Below, piece after piece: positions 13,696-28,013 of a DNA stretch of 64,000 nt. Numbering within the stretch: position 1 is the first letter of the stretch; every line of letters starts with the position of its first letter. The stretch lies in the NCBI GenBank assembly GCA_963920705.1, contig CAWUCO010000268.1, positions 6,138,001-6,202,000 of the forward strand, read 5' to 3'. The notes below the pieces were generated by a model that searched no databases, was not told the DNA's origin, and saw only the letters and a program-made list of their open reading frames with translations. The position numbers were made by a program, and so were the translations under genes. The DNA comes from Odiellus spinosus. Taxonomy: Eukaryota > Arthropoda > Arachnida > Opiliones > Phalangiidae.

Positions 13696-14460
13696 CGCTT
13701 AAAAATCCAAGATTATAGGATTCAAATGGACACAAAACTTTTGATTTTTAAGCGATTTAGACAAAATTAAGACCACTCGAAAGAGCAAATATTGGTCTAT
13801 CTGAAAATCAAGAGTTTTGGAAAATCCGTTGAAAATCATGGAAAATATGGACAATTCAAAAAGCATCTAATATCAAAAAGCGAATTTTTAAAATCTGAAA
13901 TTTGACTATTTTGATATTGTATGGTTTCTTGAATTGCCATATTTTTCTTGTTTTTCAACGGATTTTCCAAAACTCTTGACTTTCAGATAGACCAATATTT
14001 TCTCTTTCGAGTGGTCTTAATTTTGTCTAAATCGCTTAAAAATCAAAAGTTTTGTGTCCATTTGAATCCAATAATCTTGGATTTTTAAGTGTTTTTGCTT
14101 TATTTTAACCAATTTTATATTTGTCACAATTTTGCAATTTAGACAAAACCAAAGTCATTCGAAAGAGCAATTAATGGACAGTCTAAATAATAAGAGTTTT
14201 CAAAAATCCGTTGAAAAACAAGAAAAATATGGCCAATTAAAAAAACATCTAATATCAAAAAGCGAATTTTTAAAATCTGAAATTTGACTATTTTGATATT
14301 GTATGGTTTCTTGAATTGGCCATATTTTTCTTGTTTTTCAACGGATTTTTGAAAACTCTTATTATTTAGACTGTCCATTAATTGCTCTTTCGAATGACTT
14401 TGGTTTTGTCTAAATTGCAAAATTGTGACAAATATAAAATTGGTTAAAATTAAGCAAAAA
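13696..14460 (-). repeat. 765-bp two-monomer tandem duplication, copy 2
   Basis: Direct copy of the preceding 765 bp. The following monomer at 14461 starts the same way but changes to GATTGTTGGATTC, so the tandem series ends there. Confidence 0.88.
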
Positions 14461-15663
14461 CGCTTAAAAATCCAAGATTGTTGGATTCAAATGGACACAA
14501 AACTTTTGATTTTTAAGCGATTTAGACAAAATTTAGACCACTCGAAAGAGCAAATATTGGTCTATCTAAAAAACAAGAGTTTTGGAAAATTCGTTGAAAA
14601 ACATGGAAAATATGGACAATTCAAAAAGCATCTAATATCAAAAAGCGACTTTTGAAAATCTGAAATTTGACTATTTTGATATTCTATGGTTTCTTGAATT
14701 GGCCATATTTTTCTTGTTTTTCAACGGATTTTTGAAAACTCTTATTATTTAGACTGTCCATTAATTGCTCTTTCGAATGACTTTGGTTTTGTCTAAATTG
14801 CAAAATTGTGACAAATATAAAATTGGTTAAAATAAAGCAAAAACGCTTAAAAATCCAAGATTATTGGATTAAAATGGACAAAAAACTTTTGATTTTTAAG
14901 CGATTTAGACAAAATTAAGACTACTCGAAAGAGCAAATATTGGTCTATCTAAAAAACAAGAGTTTTGGAAAATCCGTTGAAAAACATGGAAAATATAGCC
15001 AATTCAAAAAACATCTAATATCAAAAAGCGAATTTTTAAAATCTGAAATTTGACTATTTTGATATTGTATGGTTTCTTGAATTGGCCATATTTTTCTTGT
15101 TTTTCAACGGATTTTTGAAAACTCTTATTATTTAGACTGTCCATTAATTGCTCTTTCGAATGACTTTGGTTTTGTCTAAATTGCAAAATTGTGACAAATA
15201 TAAAATTGGTTAAAATAAAGCAAAAACACTTAAAAATCCAAGATTATAGGATTCAAATGGACACAAAACTTTTGATTTTTAAGCGATTTAGACAAAATTA
15301 AGACCACTCGAAAGAGCAAATTTTGGTCAATCTAAAAAACAAGAGTTTTGGAATATCCGTTGAAAAACATGGAAAATATGGACAATTCAAAAAGCATCTA
15401 ATATCAAAAAGCGAATTTTTAAAATCTGAAATTTGACTATTTTGATATTGTATGATTTCTTGAATTGGCCATATGTTTCTTGTTTTTCAACGGATTTTCC
15501 AAAACTCTTGATTTTCTGATAGACCAATATTTGCTCTTTCGAGTGGTCTTAATTTTGTCTAAATCGCTTAAAAATCAAAAGTTTTGTGTCCATTTGAATC
15601 CAATAATCTTGGATTTTTAAGTGTTTTTGCTTTATTTTAACCAATTTTATATTTGTCACAATT

Positions 15664-16427
15664 TTGCAATTTAGACAAAACCCAAGTCATTCGAAAGAGC
15701 AATTAATGGACAGTCTAAATAACAAGAGTTTTCAAAAATCCGTTGAAAAACAAGAAAAATATGGCCAATTCAAGAAACCATACAATATCAAAATAGTCAA
15801 ATTTCAGATTTTAAAAATTCGCTTTTTGATATTAGATGCTTTTTGAATTGTCCATATTTTCCATGTTTTTCAACGGATTTTCCAAAACTCTTGTTTTTAG
15901 ATAGACCAATATTTGCTCTTTCGAGTGGTCTTAATTTTGTCTAAATCGCTTAAAAATCAAAAGTTTTGTGTCCATTTGAATCCAATAATCTTGGATTTTT
16001 AAGTGTTTTTGCTTTATTTTAACCAATTTTATATTTGTCACAATTTTGCAATTTAGACAAAACCCAAGTCATTCGAAAGAGCAATTAATGGACAGTCTAA
16101 ATAACAAGAGTTTTCAAAAATCCGTTGAAAAACAAGAAAAATATGGCCAATTCAAGAAACCATACAATATCAAAATAGTCAAATTTCAGATTTTAAAAAT
16201 TCGCTTTTTGATATTAGATGCTTTTTGAATTGTCCATATTTTCCATGTTTTTCAACGGATTTTCCAAAACTCTTGTTTTTAGATAGACCAATATTTGCTC
16301 TTTCGAGTGGTCTTAATTTTGTCTATATCGCTTAAAAATCAAAAGTTTTGTGTCCATTTTAATCCAATAATCTTGGATTTTTAAGTGTTTTTGCTTAATT
16401 TTAACCAATTTTATATTTGTCACAATT
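15664..16427 (+). repeat. Plus-oriented island: two tandem 382-bp monomers
   Basis: Two consecutive monomers have the A half on the plus strand, opposite to the surrounding copies, and share the variant AAAACCCAAGTC and a shortened GTTTTTAGATAG. They repeat at exactly 382 bp. The same pair occurs again at 26380-27143. Single plus-oriented copies with the same variant are at 19109 and 21787. To the left the island is bounded by a chimeric half-unit with CCATATGTTTC; to the right, by a facing A-A pair. Confidence 0.85.
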
Positions 16428-17341
16428 TTGCAATTTAGACAAAACCAAAGTCATTCGAAAGAGAAATTAATGGACAGTCTAAATAATAAGAGTTTTCAAA
16501 AATCCGTTGAAAAACAAGAAAAATATGGCCAATTCAAAAAACATCTAATATCAAAAAGCGAATTTTTAAAATCTGAAATTTGACTATTTTGATATTGTAT
16601 GATTTCTTGAATTGGCCATATTTTTCTTGTTTTTCAACGGATTTGTGAAAACTCTTGTTATTTAGACTGTCCATTAATTGCTCTTTCGAATGACTTTGGT
16701 TTTGTCTAAATTGCAAAATTGTGACAAATATAAAATTGGTTAAAATAAAGCAAAAACGCTTAAAAATCCAAGATTATTGGATTAAAATGGACACAAAACT
16801 TTTGATTTTTAAGCGATTTAGACAAAATTAAGACTACTCGAAAGAGCGAATATTGGTCTATCTAAAAAACAAGAGTTTTGGAAAATCCGTTGAAAAACAT
16901 GGAAAATATAGCCAATTCAAAAAACATCTAATATCAAAAAGCGAATTTTTAAAATCTGAAATTTGACTATTTTGATATTGTATGGTTTCTTGAATTGGCC
17001 ATATTTTTCTTGTTTTTCAACGGATTTTTGAAAACTCTTATTATTTAGACTGTCCATTAATTGCTCTTTCGAATGACTTTGGTTTTGTCTAAATTGCAAA
17101 ATTGTGACAAATATAAAATTGGTTAAAATTAAGCAAAAACGCTTAAAAATCCAAGATTATAGGATTCAAATGGACACAAAACTTTTGATTTTTAAGCGAT
17201 TTAGACAAAATTAAGGCCACTCGAAAGAGCAAATATTGGTCTATCTGAAAATCAAGAGTTTTGGAAAATCCGTTGAGAAACATGGAAAATATGGACAATT
17301 CAAAAAACATCTAATATCAAAAAGCGAATTTTGAAAATCTG

Positions 17342-19915
17342 AAATTTGACTATTTTGATATTCTATGATTTCTTGAATTGGCCATATTTTTCTTGTTTTT
17401 CAACGGATTTTTGAAAACTCTTGTTATTTAGACTGTCCATTAATTGCTCTTTCGAATGACTTTGGTTTTGTCTAAATTGCAAAATTGTGACAAATATAAA
17501 ATTGGTTAAAATAAAGCAAAAACACTTAAAAATCCAAGATTATTGGATTCAAATGGACACAAAACCTTTGATTTTTAAGCGATTTAGACAAAATTAAGAC
17601 CACTCGAAAGAGCAAATATTGGTCAATCTAAAAAACAAGAGTTTTGGAAAATCCGTTGAAAAACATGGAAAATATGGACAATTCAAAAAGCATCTAATAT
17701 CAAAAAGCGAATTTTTAAAATCTGAAATTTGACTATTTTGATATTGTATGATTTCTTGAATTGGCCATATTTTTCTTGTTTTTCAACGGATTTTTGAAAA
17801 CTCTTATTATTTAGACTTTCCATTAATTGCTCTTTCGAATGACTTTGGTTTTGTCTAAATTGCAAAATTGTGACAAATATAAAATTGGTTAAAATTAAGC
17901 AAAAACGCTTAAAAATCCAAGATTATAGTATTCAAATGGACACAAAACTTTTGATTTTTAAGCGATTTAGACAAAATTAAGACCACTCGAAAGAGCAAAT
18001 ATTGGTCTATCTGAAAATCAAGAGTTTTGGAAAATCCGTTGAAAATCATGGAAAATATGGACAATTCAAAAAGCATCTAATATCAAAAAGCGAATTTTTA
18101 AAATCTGAAATTTGACTATTTTGATATTGTATGGTTTCTTGAATTGGCCATATTTTTCTTGTTTTTCAACGGATTTTCCAAAACTCTTGATTTTCAGATT
18201 GACCAATATTTTCTCTTTCGAGTGGTCTTAATTTTGTCTAAATCGCTTAAAAATCAAAAAATTTGTGTCCATTTGAATCCAATAATCTTGGATTTTTAAG
18301 TGTTTTTGCTTTATTTTAACCAATTTTATATTTGTCACAATTTTGCAATTTAGACAAAACCAAAGTCATTCGAAAGAGCAATTAATGGACAGTCTAAATA
18401 ATAAGAGTTTTCAAAAATCCGTTGAAAAACAAGAAAAATATGGCCAATTCAAAAAACATCTAATATCAAAAAGCGAATTTTTAAAATCTGAAATTTGACT
18501 ATTTTCATATTGTATGATTTCTTGAATTGGCCATATTTTTCTTGTTTTTCAACGGATTTTTGAAAACTCTTATTATTTAGACTTTCCATTAATTGCTCTT
18601 TCGAATGACTTTGGTTTTGTCTAAATTGCAAAATTGTGACAAATATAAAATTGGTTAAAATTAAGCAAAAACGCTTAAAAATCCAAGATTATTGGATTAA
18701 AATGGACACAAAACTTTTGATTTTTAAGCGATTTACACAAAATTAAGACCACTCGAAAGAGCAAATATTGGTCTATCTGCAAATCAAGAGTTTTGGAAAA
18801 TCCGTTGAAAAACATGGAAAATATAGCCAATTCAAAAAACATCTAATATCAAAAAGCGAATTTTTAAAATCTGAAATTGGACTATTTTGATATTGTATGA
18901 TTTCTTGAATTGGCCATATGTTTCTTGTTTTTCAACGGATTTTCCAAAACTCTTGATTTTCTGATAGACCAATATGTGCTCTTTCGAGTGGTCTTAATTT
19001 TGTCTAAATCGCTTAAAAATCAAAAGTTTTGTGTCCATTTGAATCCAATAATCTTGGATTTTTAAGTGTTTTTGCTTTATTTTAATCAATTTTATATTTG
19101 TCACAATTTTGCAATTTAGACAAAACCCAAGTCATTCGAAAGAGCAATTAATGGACAGTCTAAATAACAAGAGTTTTCAAAAATCCGTTGAAAAACAAGA
19201 AAAATATGGCCAATTCAAGAAACCATACAATATCAAAATAGTCAAATTTCAGATTTTAAAAATTCGCTTTTTGATATTAGATGCTTTTTGAATTGTCCAT
19301 ATTTTCCATGTTTTTCAACGGATTTTCCAAAACTCTTGTTTTTAGATAGACCAATATTTGCTCTTTCGAGTGGTCTTAATTTTGTCTATATCGCTTAAAA
19401 ATCAAAAGTTTTGTGTCCATTTTAATCCAATAATCTTGGATTTTTAAGTGTTTTTGCTTAATTTTAACCAATTTTATATTTGTCACAATTTTGCAATTTA
19501 GACAAAACCAAAGTCATTCGAAAGAGCAATTAATGGACAGTCTAAATAATAAGAGTTTTCAAAAATCCGTTGAAAAACAAGAAAAATATGGCCAATTCAA
19601 AAAACATCTAATATCAAAAAGCGAATTTTTAAAATCTGAAATTTGACTATTTTGATATTGTTTGATTTCTTGAATTACCATATTTTTCTTGTTTTTCAAC
19701 GGAATTTTGAAAACTCTTGTTATTTAGACTGTCCATTAATTGCTCTTTCGAATGACTTTGGTTTTGTCTAAATTGCAAAATTGTGACAAAAATAAAATTG
19801 GTTAAAATAAAACAAAAACACTTAAAAATCCAAGATTATTGGATTCAAATGGACACAAAACTTTTGATTTTTAAGCGATTTAGACAAAATTAAGACCACT
19901 CGAAAGAGCAAATAT
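17342..19915. repeat. 2678-bp seven-monomer higher-order unit, copy 1 (matched core)
   Basis: This stretch matches 20020-22593 at a constant offset of 2678 bp. Shared rare variants are AAAACCTTTG, GATTATAGTATTC, TTTTCATATTG, GATTTACACAAAATT, CCATATGTTTC, AAAACCCAAGTC and GACAAAAATAAAATTGG. It includes both minus- and plus-oriented monomers, so the orientation switch was duplicated along with the rest. Confidence 0.88.
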
Positions 19916-20019
19916 TGGTCTATCTAAAAACAAGAGTTTTGGAAAATCCGTTGAAAAACATGGAAAATATGGACAATTCAAAAAGCATCTAATATCAAAA
20001 AGCGAATTTTTAAAATCTG

Positions 20020-22593
20020 AAATTTGACTATTTTGATATTGTATGATTTCTTGAATTGGCCATATTTTTCTTGTTTTTCAACGGATTTTTGAAAACTCTT
20101 GTTATTTAGACTGTCCATTAATTGCTCTTTCGAATGACTTTGGTTTTGTCTAAATTGCAAAATTGTGACAAATATAAAATTGGTTAAAATAAAGCAAAAA
20201 CACTTAAAAATCCAAGATTATTGGATTCAAATGGACACAAAACCTTTGATTTTTAAGCGATTTAGACAAAATTAAGACCACTCGAAAGAGCAAATATTGG
20301 TCAATCTAAAAAACAAGAGTTTTGGAAAATCCGTTGAAAAACATGGAAAATATGGACAATTCAAAAAGCATCTAATATCAAAAAGCGAATTTTTAAAATC
20401 TGAAATTTGACTATTTTGATATTGTATGATTTCTTGAATTGGCCATATTTTTCTTGTTTTTCAACGGATTTTTGAAAACTCTTATTATTTAGACTTTCCA
20501 TTAATTGCTCTTTCGAATGACTTTGGTTTTGTCTAAATTGCAAAATTGTGACAAATATAAAATTGGTTAAAATTAAGCAAAAACGCTTAAAAATCCAAGA
20601 TTATAGTATTCAAATGGACACAAAACTTTTGATTTTTAAGCGATTTAGACAAAATTAAGACCACTCGAAAGAGCAAATATTGGTCTATCTGAAAATCAAG
20701 AGTTTTGGAAAATCCGTTGAAAATCATGGAAAATATGGACAATTCAAAAAGCATCTAATATCAAAAAGCGAATTTTTAAAATCTGAAATTTGACTATTTT
20801 GATATTGTATGGTTTCTTGAATTGGCCATATTTTTCTTGTTTTTCAACGGATTTTCCAAAACTCTTGATTTTCAGATTGACCAATATTTTCTCTTTCGAG
20901 TGGTCTTAATTTTGTCTAAATCGCTTAAAAATCAAAAAATTTGTGTCCATTTGAATCCAATAATCTTGGATTTTTAAGTGTTTTTGCTTTATTTTAACCA
21001 ATTTTATATTTGTCACAATTTTGCAATTTAGACAAAACCAAAGTCATTCGAAAGAGCAATTAATGGACAGTCTAAATAATAAGAGTTTTCAAAAATCCGT
21101 TGAAAAACAAGAAAAATATGGCCAATTCAAAAAACATCTAATATCAAAAAGCGAATTTTTAAAATCTGAAATTTGACTATTTTCATATTGTATGATTTCT
21201 TGAATTGGCCATATTTTTCTTGTTTTTCAACGGATTTTTGAAAACTCTTATTATTTAGACTTTCCATTAATTGCTCTTTCGAATGACTTTGGTTTTGTCT
21301 AAATTGCAAAATTGTGACAAATATAAAATTGGTTAAAATTAAGCAAAAACGCTTAAAAATCCAAGATTATTGGATTAAAATGGACACAAAACTTTTGATT
21401 TTTAAGCGATTTACACAAAATTAAGACCACTCGAAAGAGCAAATATTGGTCTATCTGCAAATCAAGAGTTTTGGAAAATCCGTTGAAAAACATGGAAAAT
21501 ATAGCCAATTCAAAAAACATCTAATATCAAAAAGCGAATTTTTAAAATCTGAAATTGGACTATTTTGATATTGTATGATTTCTTGAATTGGCCATATGTT
21601 TCTTGTTTTTCAACGGATTTTCCAAAACTCTTGATTTTCTGATAGACCAATATGTGCTCTTTCGAGTGGTCTTAATTTTGTCTAAATCGCTTAAAAATCA
21701 AAAGTTTTGTGTCCATTTGAATCCAATAATCTTGGATTTTTAAGTGTTTTTGCTTTATTTTAATCAATTTTATATTTGTCACAATTTTGCAATTTAGACA
21801 AAACCCAAGTCATTCGAAAGAGCAATTAATGGACAGTCTAAATAACAAGAGTTTTCAAAAATCCGTTGAAAAACAAGAAAAATATGGCCAATTCAAGAAA
21901 CCATACAATATCAAAATAGTCAAATTTCAGATTTTAAAAATTCGCTTTTTGATATTAGATGCTTTTTGAATTGTCCATATTTTCCATGTTTTTCAACGGA
22001 TTTTCCAAAACTCTTGTTTTTAGATAGACCAATATTTGCTCTTTCGAGTGGTCTTAATTTTGTCTATATCGCTTAAAAATCAAAAGTTTTGTGTCCATTT
22101 TAATCCAATAATCTTGGATTTTTAAGTGTTTTTGCTTAATTTTAACCAATTTTATATTTGTCACAATTTTGCAATTTAGACAAAACCAAAGTCATTCGAA
22201 AGAGCAATTAATGGACAGTCTAAATAATAAGAGTTTTCAAAAATCCGTTGAAAAACAAGAAAAATATGGCCAATTCAAAAAACATCTAATATCAAAAAGC
22301 GAATTTTTAAAATCTGAAATTTGACTATTTTGATATTGTTTGATTTCTTGAATTACCATATTTTTCTTGTTTTTCAACGGATTTTTGAAAACTCTTGTTA
22401 TTTAGACTGTCCATTAATTGCTCTTTCGAATGACTTTGGTTTTGTCTAAATTGCAAAATTGTGACAAAAATAAAATTGGTTAAAATAAAACAAAAACACT
22501 TAAAAATCCAAGATTATTGGATTCAAATGGACACAAAACTTTTGATTTTTAAGCGATTTAGACAAAATTAAGACCACTCGAAAGAGCAAATAT
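20020..22593. repeat. 2678-bp seven-monomer higher-order unit, copy 2 (matched core)
   Basis: Copy of 17342-19915 with the same ordered set of rare variants and only isolated differences, such as CGGAATTTTG versus CGGATTTTTG near 19703 and 22380. After about 22593 the two diverge: here the array continues into a plus-oriented A half. Confidence 0.88.
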
Positions 22594-23421
22594 TGGTCTA
22601 TCTGAAAATCAAGAGTTTTGGAAAATCCGTTGAAAAACAAGAAAAATATGGCCAATTCAAGAAACCATACAATATCAAAATAGTCAAATTTCAGATTTTA
22701 AAAATTCGCTTTTTGATATTAGATGCTTTTTGAATTGTCCATATTTTCCATGTTTTTCAACGGATTTTCCAAAACTCTTGTTTTTAGATAGACCAATATT
22801 TGCTCTTTCGAGTGGTCTTAATTTTGTCTATATCGCTTAAAAATCAAAAGTTTTGTGTCCATTTTAATCCAATAATCTTGGATTTTTAAGCGTTTTTGCT
22901 TAATTTTAACCAATTTTATATTTGTCACAATTTTGCAATTTAGACAAAACCAAAGTCATTCGAAAGAGCAATTAATGGACAGTCTAAATAATAAGAGTTT
23001 TCAAAAATCCGTTGAAAAACAAGAAAAATATGGCCAATTCAAGAAACCATACAATATCAAAATAGTCAAATTTCAGATTTTAAAAATTCGCTTTTTGATA
23101 TTAGATGCTTTTTGAATTGGCTATATTTTCCAAGTTTTTCAACGGATTTTCCAAAACTCTTGTTTTTTAGATAGACCAATATTCGCTCTTTCGAGTAGTC
23201 TTAATTTTGTCTAAATCGCTTAAAAATCAAAAGTTTTGTGTCCATTTGAATCCAATAATCTTGGATTTTTAAGTGTTTTTGCTTAATTTTAACCAATTTT
23301 ATAATTGTCACAATTTTGCAATTTAGACAAAACCAAAGTCATTCGAAAGAGCAATTAATGGACAGTCTAAATAATAAGAGTTTTCAAAAATCCGTTGAAA
23401 AACAAGAAAAATATGGCCAAT

Positions 23422-26400
23422 TCAAAAAACATCTAATATCAAAAAGCGAATTTTTAAAATCTGAAATTTGACTATTTTGATATTGTATGATTTCTTGAAT
23501 TGGCCATATTTTTCTTGTTTTTCAACGGATTTTTGAAAACTCTTGTTATTTAGACTGTCCATTAATTGCTCTTTCGAATGACTTTGGTTTTGTCTAAATT
23601 GCAAAATTGTGACAAATATAAAATTGGTTAAAATAAAGCAAAAACACTTAAAAATCCAAGATTATAGGATTCAAATGGACACAAAACTTTTGATTTTTAA
23701 GCGATTTAGACAAAATTAAGACCACTCGAAAGAGCAAATATTGGTCTATCTGAAAATCAAGAGTTTTGGAAAATCCGTTGAAAAACATGGAAAATATAGC
23801 CAATTCAAAAAACATCTAATATCAAAAAGCGAATTTTTAAAATCTGAAATTTGACTATTTTGATATTGTATGGTTTCTTGAATTGGCCATATTTTTCTTG
23901 TTTTTCAACGGATTTTTGAAAACTCTTATTATTTAGACTGTCCATTAATTGCTCTTTCGAATGACTTTGGTTTTGTCTAAATTGCAAAATTGTGACAAAT
24001 ATAAAATTGGTTAAAATAAAGCAAAAACACTTAAAAATCCAAGATTATAGGATTCAAATGGACACAAAACCTTTGATTTTTAAGCGATTTAGACAAAATT
24101 AAGACCACTCGAAAGAGCAAATATTGGTCAATCTAAAAAACAAGAGTTTTGGAAAATCCGTTGAAAAACATGGAAAATATGGACAATTCAAAAAGCATCT
24201 AATATCAAAAAGCGAATTTTTAAAATCTGAAATTTGACTATTTTGATATTGTATGATTTCTTGAATTGGCCATATTTTTCTTGTTTTTCAACGGATTTTT
24301 GAAAACTCTTATTATTTAGACTTTCCATTAATTGCTCTTTCGAATGACTTTGGTTTTGTCTAAATTGCAAAATTGTGACAAATATAAAATTGGTTAAAAT
24401 TAAGCAAAAACGCTTAAAAATCCAAGATTATAGTATTCAAATGGACACAAAACTTTTGATTTTTAAGCGATTTAGACAAAATTAAGACCACTCGAAAGAG
24501 CAAATATTGGTCTATCTGAAAATCAAGAGTTTTGGAAAATCCGTTGAGAAACATGGAAAATATGGACAATTCAAAAAGCATCTAATATCAAAAAGCGAAT
24601 TTTTAAAATCTGAAATTTGACTATTTTGATATTGTATGATTTCTTGAATTGGCCATATTTTTCTTGTTTTTCAACGGATTTTTGAAAACTCTTGTTATTT
24701 AGACTGTCCATTAATTGCTCTTTCGAATGACTTTGGTTTTGTCTAAATTGCAAAATTGTGACAAATATAAAATTGGTTAAAATAAAGCAAAAACGCTTAA
24801 AAATCCAAGATTATTGGATTAAAATGGACACAAAACTTTTGATTTTTAAGCGATTTAGACAAAATTAAGACCACTCGAAAGAGCAAATATTGGTCTATCT
24901 GAAAATCAAGAGTTTTGGAAAATCCGTTGAGAAACATGGAAAATATGGACAATTCAAAAAACATCTAATATCAAAAAGCGAATTTTGAAAATCTGAAATT
25001 TGACTATTTTGATATTCTATGATTTCTTGAATTGGCCATATTTTTCTTGTTTTTCAACGGATTTTTGAAAACTCTTGTTATTTAGACTTTCCATTAATTG
25101 CTCTTTCGAATGACTTTGGTTTTGTCTAAATTGCAAAATTGTGACAAATATAAAATTGGTTAAAATTAAGCAAAAACGCTTAAAAATCCAAGATTATAGT
25201 ATTCAAATGGACACAAAACTTTTGATTTTTAAGCGATTTAGACAAAATTAAGACCACTCGAAAGAGCAAATATTGGTCTATCTGAAAATCAAGAGTTTTG
25301 GAAAATCCGTTGAAAATCATGGAAAATATGGACAATTCAAAAAGCATCTAATATCAAAAAGCGAATTTTTAAAATCTGAAATTTGACTATTTTGATATTG
25401 TATGGTTTCTTGAATTGGCCATATTTTTCTTGTTTTTCAACGGATTTTCCAAAACTCTTGATTTTCAGATTGACCAATATTTTCTCTTTCGAGTGGTCTT
25501 AATTTTGTCTAAATCGCTTAAAAATCAAAAGTTTTGTGTCCATTTGAATCCAATAATCTTGGATTTTTAAGTGTTTTTGCTTTATTTTAACCAATTTTAT
25601 ATTTGTCACAATTTTGCAATTTAGACAAAACCAAAGTCATTCGAAAGAGCAATTAATGGACAGTCTAAATAATAAGAGTTTTCAAAAATCCGTTGAAAAA
25701 CAAGAAAAATATGGCCAATTCAAAAAACATCTAATATCAAAAAGCGAATTTTTAAAATCTGAAATTTGACTATTTTCATATTGTATGATTTCTTGAATTG
25801 GCCATATTTTTCTTGTTTTTCAACGGATTTTTGAAAACTCTTATTATTTAGACTTTCCATTAATTGCTCTTTCGAATGACTTTGGTTTTGTCTAAATTGC
25901 AAAATTGTGACAAATATAAAATTGGTTAAAATTAAGCAAAAACGCTTAAAAATCCAAGATTATTGGATTAAAATGGACACAAAACTTTTGATTTTTAAGC
26001 GATTTACACAAAATTAAGACCACTCGAAAGAGCAAATATTGGTCTATCTGAAAATCAAGAGTTTTGGAAAATCCGTTGAAAAACATGGAAAATATAGCCA
26101 ATTCAAAAAACATCTAATATCAAAAAGCGAATTTTTAAAATCTGAAATTTGACTATTTTGATATTGTATGATTTCTTGAATTGGCCATATGTTTCTTGTT
26201 TTTCAACGGATTTTCCAAAACTCTTGATTTTCTGATAGACCAATATGTGCTCTTTCGAGTGGTCTTAATTTTGTCTAAATCGCTTAAAAATCAAAAGTTT
26301 TGTGTCCATTTGAATCCAATAATCTTGGATTTTTAAGTGTTTTTGCTTTATTTTAATCAATTTTATATTTGTCACAATTTTGCAATTTAGACAAAACCCA

Positions 26401-28013
26401 AGTCATTCGAAAGAGCAATTAATGGACAGTCTAAATAACAAGAGTTTTCAAAAATCCGTTGAAAAACAAGAAAAATATGGCCAATTCAAGAAACCATACA
26501 ATATCAAAATAGTCAAATTTCAGATTTTAAAAATTCGCTTTTTGATATTAGATGCTTTTTGAATTGTCCATATTTTCCATGTTTTTCAACGGATTTTCCA
26601 AAACTCTTGTTTTTAGATAGACCAATATTTGCTCTTTCGAGTGGTCTTAATTTTGTCTAAATCGCTTAAAAATCAAAAGTTTTGTGTCCATTTGAATCCA
26701 ATAATCTTGGATTTTTAAGTGTTTTTGCTTTATTTTAACCAATTTTATATTTGTCACAATTTTGCAATTTAGACAAAACCCAAGTCATTCGAAAGAGCAA
26801 TTAATGGACAGTCTAAATAACAAGAGTTTTCAAAAATCCGTTGAAAAACAAGAAAAATATGGCCAATTCAAGAAACCATACAATATCAAAATAGTCAAAT
26901 TTCAGATTTTAAAAATTCGCTTTTTGATATTAGATGCTTTTTGAATTGTCCATATTTTCCATGTTTTTCAACGGATTTTCCAAAACTCTTGTTTTTAGAT
27001 AGACCAATATTTGCTCTTTCGAGTGGTCTTAATTTTGTCTATATCGCTTAAAAATCAAAAGTTTTGTGTCCATTTTAATCCAATAATCTTGGATTTTTAA
27101 GTGTTTTTGCTTAATTTTAACCAATTTTATATTTGTCACAATTTTGCAATTTAGACAAAACCAAAGTCATTCGAAAGAGCAATTAATGGACAGTCTAAAT
27201 AATAAGAGTTTTCAAAAATCCGTTGAAAAACAAGAAAAATATGGCCAATTCAAAAAACATCTAATATCAAAAAGCGAATTTTTAAAATCTGAAATTTGAC
27301 TATTTTGATATTGTTTGATTTCTTGAATTACCATATTTTTCTTGTTTTTCAACGGATTTTTGAAAACTCTTGTTATTTAGACTGTCCATTAATTGCTCTT
27401 TCGAATGACTTTGGTTTTGTCTAAATTGCAAAATTGTGACAAATATAAAATTGGTTAAAATAAAGCAAAAACACTTAAAAATCCAAGATTATTGGATTCA
27501 AATGGACACAAAACTTTTGATTTTTAAGCGATTTAGACAAAATTAAGACCACTCGAAAGAGCAAATATTGGTCTATCTGAAAATCAAGAGTTTTGGAAAA
27601 TCCGTTGAAAAACAAGAAAAATATGGCCAATTCAAGAAACCATACAATATCAAAATAGTCAAATTTCAGATTTTAAAAATTCGCTTTTTGATATTAGATG
27701 CTTTTTGAATTGTCCATATTTTCCATGTTTTTCAACGGATTTTCCAAAACTCTTGTTTTTAGATAGACCAATATTTGCTCTTTCGAGTGGTCTTAATTTT
27801 GTCTATATCGCTTAAAAATCAAAAGTTTTGTGTCCATTTTAATCCAATAATCTTGGATTTTTAAGTGTTTTTGCTTAATTTTAAACAATTTTATATTTGT
27901 CACAATTTTGCAATTTAGACAAAACCAAAGTCATTCGAAAGAGCAATTAATGGACAGTCTAAATAATAAGAGTTTTCAAAAATCCGTTGAAAAACAAGAA
28001 AAATATGGCCAAT
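23422..28013. repeat. ~4592-bp twelve-monomer higher-order unit
   Basis: The monomers at 23422 and 23805 recur at 28014 and 28397 (offset 4592), and monomers at 19978, 21127 and 21787 recur at 24571, 25720 and 26380 (offset 4593). The unit contains the plus-oriented pair at 26380-27143. The copy starting at 28014 is cut by the foreign block at 28834. The mosaic of 2678-, 4593- and about 6890-bp offsets shows several rounds of unequal exchange. Confidence 0.75.

Larger units (their letters stand above)
5341..15400 (-). repeat. Mainly minus-oriented satellite segment with mosaic duplications
   Basis: Monomers follow the canonical B-forward/A-reverse order with few exceptions. Variant monomers recur at 1914 bp (about 7.7-8.3 kb versus 9.6-10.2 kb) and at 2296 bp (about 8.1-9.5 kb versus 10.4-11.75 kb, sharing CACGTTTTGGCAATTT and the TATATAATTGG variant). 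A block with a TTGAATTGCCATA deletion and TTGACTTTCAGATAG occurs near 6280, 13170 and 13935. These overlapping offsets indicate repeated unequal exchange. No gene seen. Confidence 0.85.
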